A stretch of DNA of 6,201 nucleotides from JBCBJZ01 sp038522635 (GTDB taxonomy: Bacteria > Pseudomonadota > Alphaproteobacteria > Rhizobiales > Hyphomicrobiaceae): NCBI GenBank assembly GCA_038522635.1, contig JBCBJZ010000181.1, positions 1-6,201 of the forward strand. Direction: 5' to 3'. The translations under genes were made by a program, and so were the position numbers. Of this stretch, positions 4,771 through 6,201 are shown in pieces (position 1 is the stretch's first letter; each line of letters begins with the position of its first letter). The notes beneath the pieces are model-generated. The model was not told the origin of the DNA. It did no database searches and saw nothing but the letters and a program-made list of their open reading frames with translations.

Positions 4771-6084
4771 GGGCCAGCCGGTCCGCAAATGGTCCCGATC
4801 GACATGGATGCGGCGGCCATCGAAGCGGCAAGCGATCGTGCGCTGCTCATCCTCAAGGTGCATCCAGCCAGTCCTGCTGCGCACTTCGGTGTTCAAAAAA
4901 GCTGGCGGCTGCTCACGGTAAACGGTCGTGCCCCCGATGATGCGACGGTCTTTAAGGCGCAAATGCAAGGTGGTGCCACGGTGGTGTTCGCCGATGCGAC
5001 CGGCCAGCAAGCGCATCAGTTGAGCGGTGCGGTCTGGCCGTTCGGCATCGTAACAGTGCCGTGGCCGGGGAGCGCCTACGCCCGTTCGATCGAGAAAGCG
5101 CAGTTCGATCGCGAGGACATGACGCGGTTTTGGAAAGAGGGCGTGCTGAGCCCTTATCCGCAGTTCATCGATCCCTTGGAGCGGTATTTGTCGCGCGGGA
5201 CCTTGGGGCTGTTTGAGCGGCTCAAGGGGCAGCGGGTTTCATCGCCGGACATGATCGCCAGTGTGGCCGAGTATCCCGTGCTCGCGCTGCTGTCGCTCTC
5301 CTATGCGACGGCTGGGCAAATGGATGCGGCCGCTTATTACCTCGATGCGACGCGCGCGTCGCGCCAACGTGCCGCGCAGGCGAGCTATTCCAGCATCGAC
5401 ATGAGCATGGACGCCTACACGGAGAGCCTGATCGCGGAAGCCACCGGCGAGCATGAGCGGGCTTTGGACGCGATGCGTCGCGCGGCGCAAAGTTCGCCGG
5501 ACATCGAAGAGGTTGAGCGTCGGCTTGCTGCTCTTGAGGGTCGCGCGCCTGCGATGAGCGTGCCCCGCTATACGCTGGAGCGCTTCCCCGTCACTTACGA
5601 TCTGCCGCGGACCGATCCGATCGGCGAACTCAAACAGCCTGACGGCATGGTCAGCTTGAGCGAAACGCTGGCCGCGCTGGAGGGTGATGAGCTGCTGCTG
5701 GTGCTCGTGCTCGGCGACTACCGCTCGAACTACTATTACAACCTCGACATCCTGCGTCTTGCCATCCTCAACAAGGCGCTCCCCGGCATGGTCAAGGCGG
5801 TCCACGCCATCACCGCCGGGACCTATGCGCTTGACGCCAACCACCGGCGCGCCTGCGAGGCCGAAGCGCTGTCATTGGGCCTACCGCTTGAGCTGCTCTA
5901 CGATGAAGCGGATCGCGTGTCGGGCCAGCTTTTCCCAGACGGCTACCCCGCCCGCTTTTTCCTCGATCGCGACGCAACAGTGCTCGCCACCGAGCGCATC
6001 ATGGAGGAAGAAGGCTTCTGGTTGGCGCAGGCGCGTCGCGCCGAGCTTGCCCCTTCAGCGACGCCTACCGGGTCAACGTCTTAG
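4717..6084 (+). CDS. PDZ-like / TPR-like / redox-dead thioredoxin-fold fusion protein
   Basis: This 455-residue protein was not recognised as a named family. Residues 1-19 are three tandem hexapeptides (MSQDGH-like). Residues 42-105 resemble a PDZ domain: ALLILKVHPASPAAHFGV then LLTVNGRAPDD. Residues 185-275 are paired helices of TPR type (LALLSLSYATAGQMDAAAYY, then AEATGEHERALDAMRRAAQ). Residues 303-440 read as a thioredoxin/TlpA-like fold: strand LLLVLVLGDY (327-335), LGLPLELLYDEADRVSGQLF (387-406), the cis-Pro element YPARFFLD (410-417) and a final strand TVLATE. Where CxxC should be the sequence is DYRSNYYY, and the only cysteine is C380, so no thiol redox chemistry is expected. No signal peptide or membrane segment is seen, implying a cytoplasmic scaffold or adaptor. 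It ends the operon, 33 nt after the degenerate SDR. The stop is TAG within a repeat. The domain assignments are by eye; the CDS itself is secure. Confidence 0.88.
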   Translation: MSQDGHMRQDGPMSQDDQGPAGPQMVPIDMDAAAIEAASDRALLILKVHPASPAAHFGVQKSWRLLTVNGRAPDDATVFKAQMQGGATVVFADATGQQAHQLSGAVWPFGIVTVPWPGSAYARSIEKAQFDREDMTRFWKEGVLSPYPQFIDPLERYLSRGTLGLFERLKGQRVSSPDMIASVAEYPVLALLSLSYATAGQMDAAAYYLDATRASRQRAAQASYSSIDMSMDAYTESLIAEATGEHERALDAMRRAAQSSPDIEEVERRLAALEGRAPAMSVPRYTLERFPVTYDLPRTDPIGELKQPDGMVSLSETLAALEGDELLLVLVLGDYRSNYYYNLDILRLAILNKALPGMVKAVHAITAGTYALDANHRRACEAEALSLGLPLELLYDEADRVSGQLFPDGYPARFFLDRDATVLATERIMEEEGFWLAQARRAELAPSATPTGSTS

Positions 6085-6120
6085 TCCGGGTCTCGTCCTA
6101 GTCCCGGGTCTCGTCTGTAA
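6070..6120 (+). repeat. 18-bp-periodic tandem repeat across the last stop codon
   Basis: GGGTC-rich units begin at 6070, 6088 and 6106, exactly 18 bp apart: GGGTCAACGTCTTAGTCC, GGGTCTCGTCCTAGTCCC, then GGGTCTCGTCTGTAA. The first unit contains the in-frame TAG stop (6082-6084). Beyond it the frame stays open for eleven codons (SGSRPSPGSRL) to TAA at 6118-6120. Units one and two differ mainly by single-base gains and losses that cancel, so the frame is kept. Confidence 0.6.
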
Positions 6121-6135
6121 GGGGCTGGCCCAAGA

Positions 6136-6178
6136 GTTCATCCGCTTCAGGTGGACTCACCTGAGGCGAAAGATGAAC
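6136..6178. terminator. Long hairpin after the operon (no U-tract)
   Basis: CGCTTCAGGTG (6143-6153) pairs with CACCTGAGGCG (6158-6168) over 11 positions with one G-U wobble, closing a GACT loop. Past an unpaired AAA (6169-6171), GTTCATC (6136-6142) pairs with GATGAAC (6172-6178) for 7 more. The total is 18 pairs. Lying 51 bp after the TAG stop, it may end or protect the operon mRNA. Neither strand has a T-run after it, so a classical intrinsic terminator is not supported; a protein-binding palindrome for a gene beyond the edge is an alternative. The remaining right-hand sequence to 6201 shows no gene. Confidence 0.5.
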
Positions 6179-6201
6179 GGCAAAACAAAAGCTTAGATGT
6201 C

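Noticed and set aside
5239..5844. 201-codon minus-strand frame
   Set aside because: It is a shadow of the 4717-6084 gene with no recognisable protein features.
6136..6178. Integron attC site, suggested by the bulged palindrome with GTT/AAC outer ends
   Set aside because: The outer arms do not fit the RYYYAAC/GTTRRRY cores in the required orientation, and no integrase or cassette structure is present.
6174..6197. Tiny ORF MNGKTKA near the right edge
   Set aside because: It has seven codons, its start lies within the hairpin arm and it has no Shine-Dalgarno sequence.

Overview
This 6.2 kb window is GC-rich, densely coding bacterial DNA. Protein style (a Cys-containing vWA lipoprotein-like/exported family, a YdjA-type nitroreductase, a DIM6/NTAB flavin reductase and SDR enzymes), strong GC bias at third positions and short intergenic gaps suggest a proteobacterium, most likely an alphaproteobacterium. 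That assignment is inference, because no rRNA, tRNA or other taxonomic marker is present.

Layout, left to right. (1) A minus-strand exported von Willebrand factor A (vWA) protein starts at 971 and runs off the left edge. (2) A 333-bp divergent spacer holds several short inverted and direct repeats. (3) A plus-strand nitroreductase (1305-1934) converges on (4) a minus-strand canonical short-chain dehydrogenase/reductase, SDR (1979-2644). (5) A second divergent spacer of 230 bp carries a 14-bp direct repeat. (6) A plus-strand run of four closely spaced genes (gaps of 6, 39 and 33 nt) looks like one operon: flavin reductase-like protein (2875-3513), a 102-residue uncharacterised protein (3520-3828), a second SDR whose catalytic tetrad is replaced (3868-4683), and a 455-residue protein that reads as PDZ-like, then TPR-like, then a thioredoxin-like fold without redox cysteines (4717-6084). 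(7) The right end holds a tandem repeat over the last stop codon and a long hairpin (6136-6178).

How the genes may work together. The right-hand operon pairs a flavin-binding protein with two proteins that keep an oxidoreductase fold but appear to have lost the catalytic residues (an SDR without Asn-Ser-Tyr-Lys and a thioredoxin fold without CxxC). This may be an undescribed redox or ligand-binding module whose members bind cofactor or partners rather than follow textbook chemistry. No substrate can be read from the sequence. The nitroreductase and the canonical SDR next door add to a redox/xenobiotic theme, but they are separate transcription units.

At DNA level the most notable signals are short in-frame tandem duplications at gene ends: 15-bp units over the nitroreductase stop, and 18-bp units at both the start and the stop of the last gene. 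There is also an 18-bp imperfect palindrome after the operon. No mobile element, CRISPR array, tRNA or rRNA was seen.
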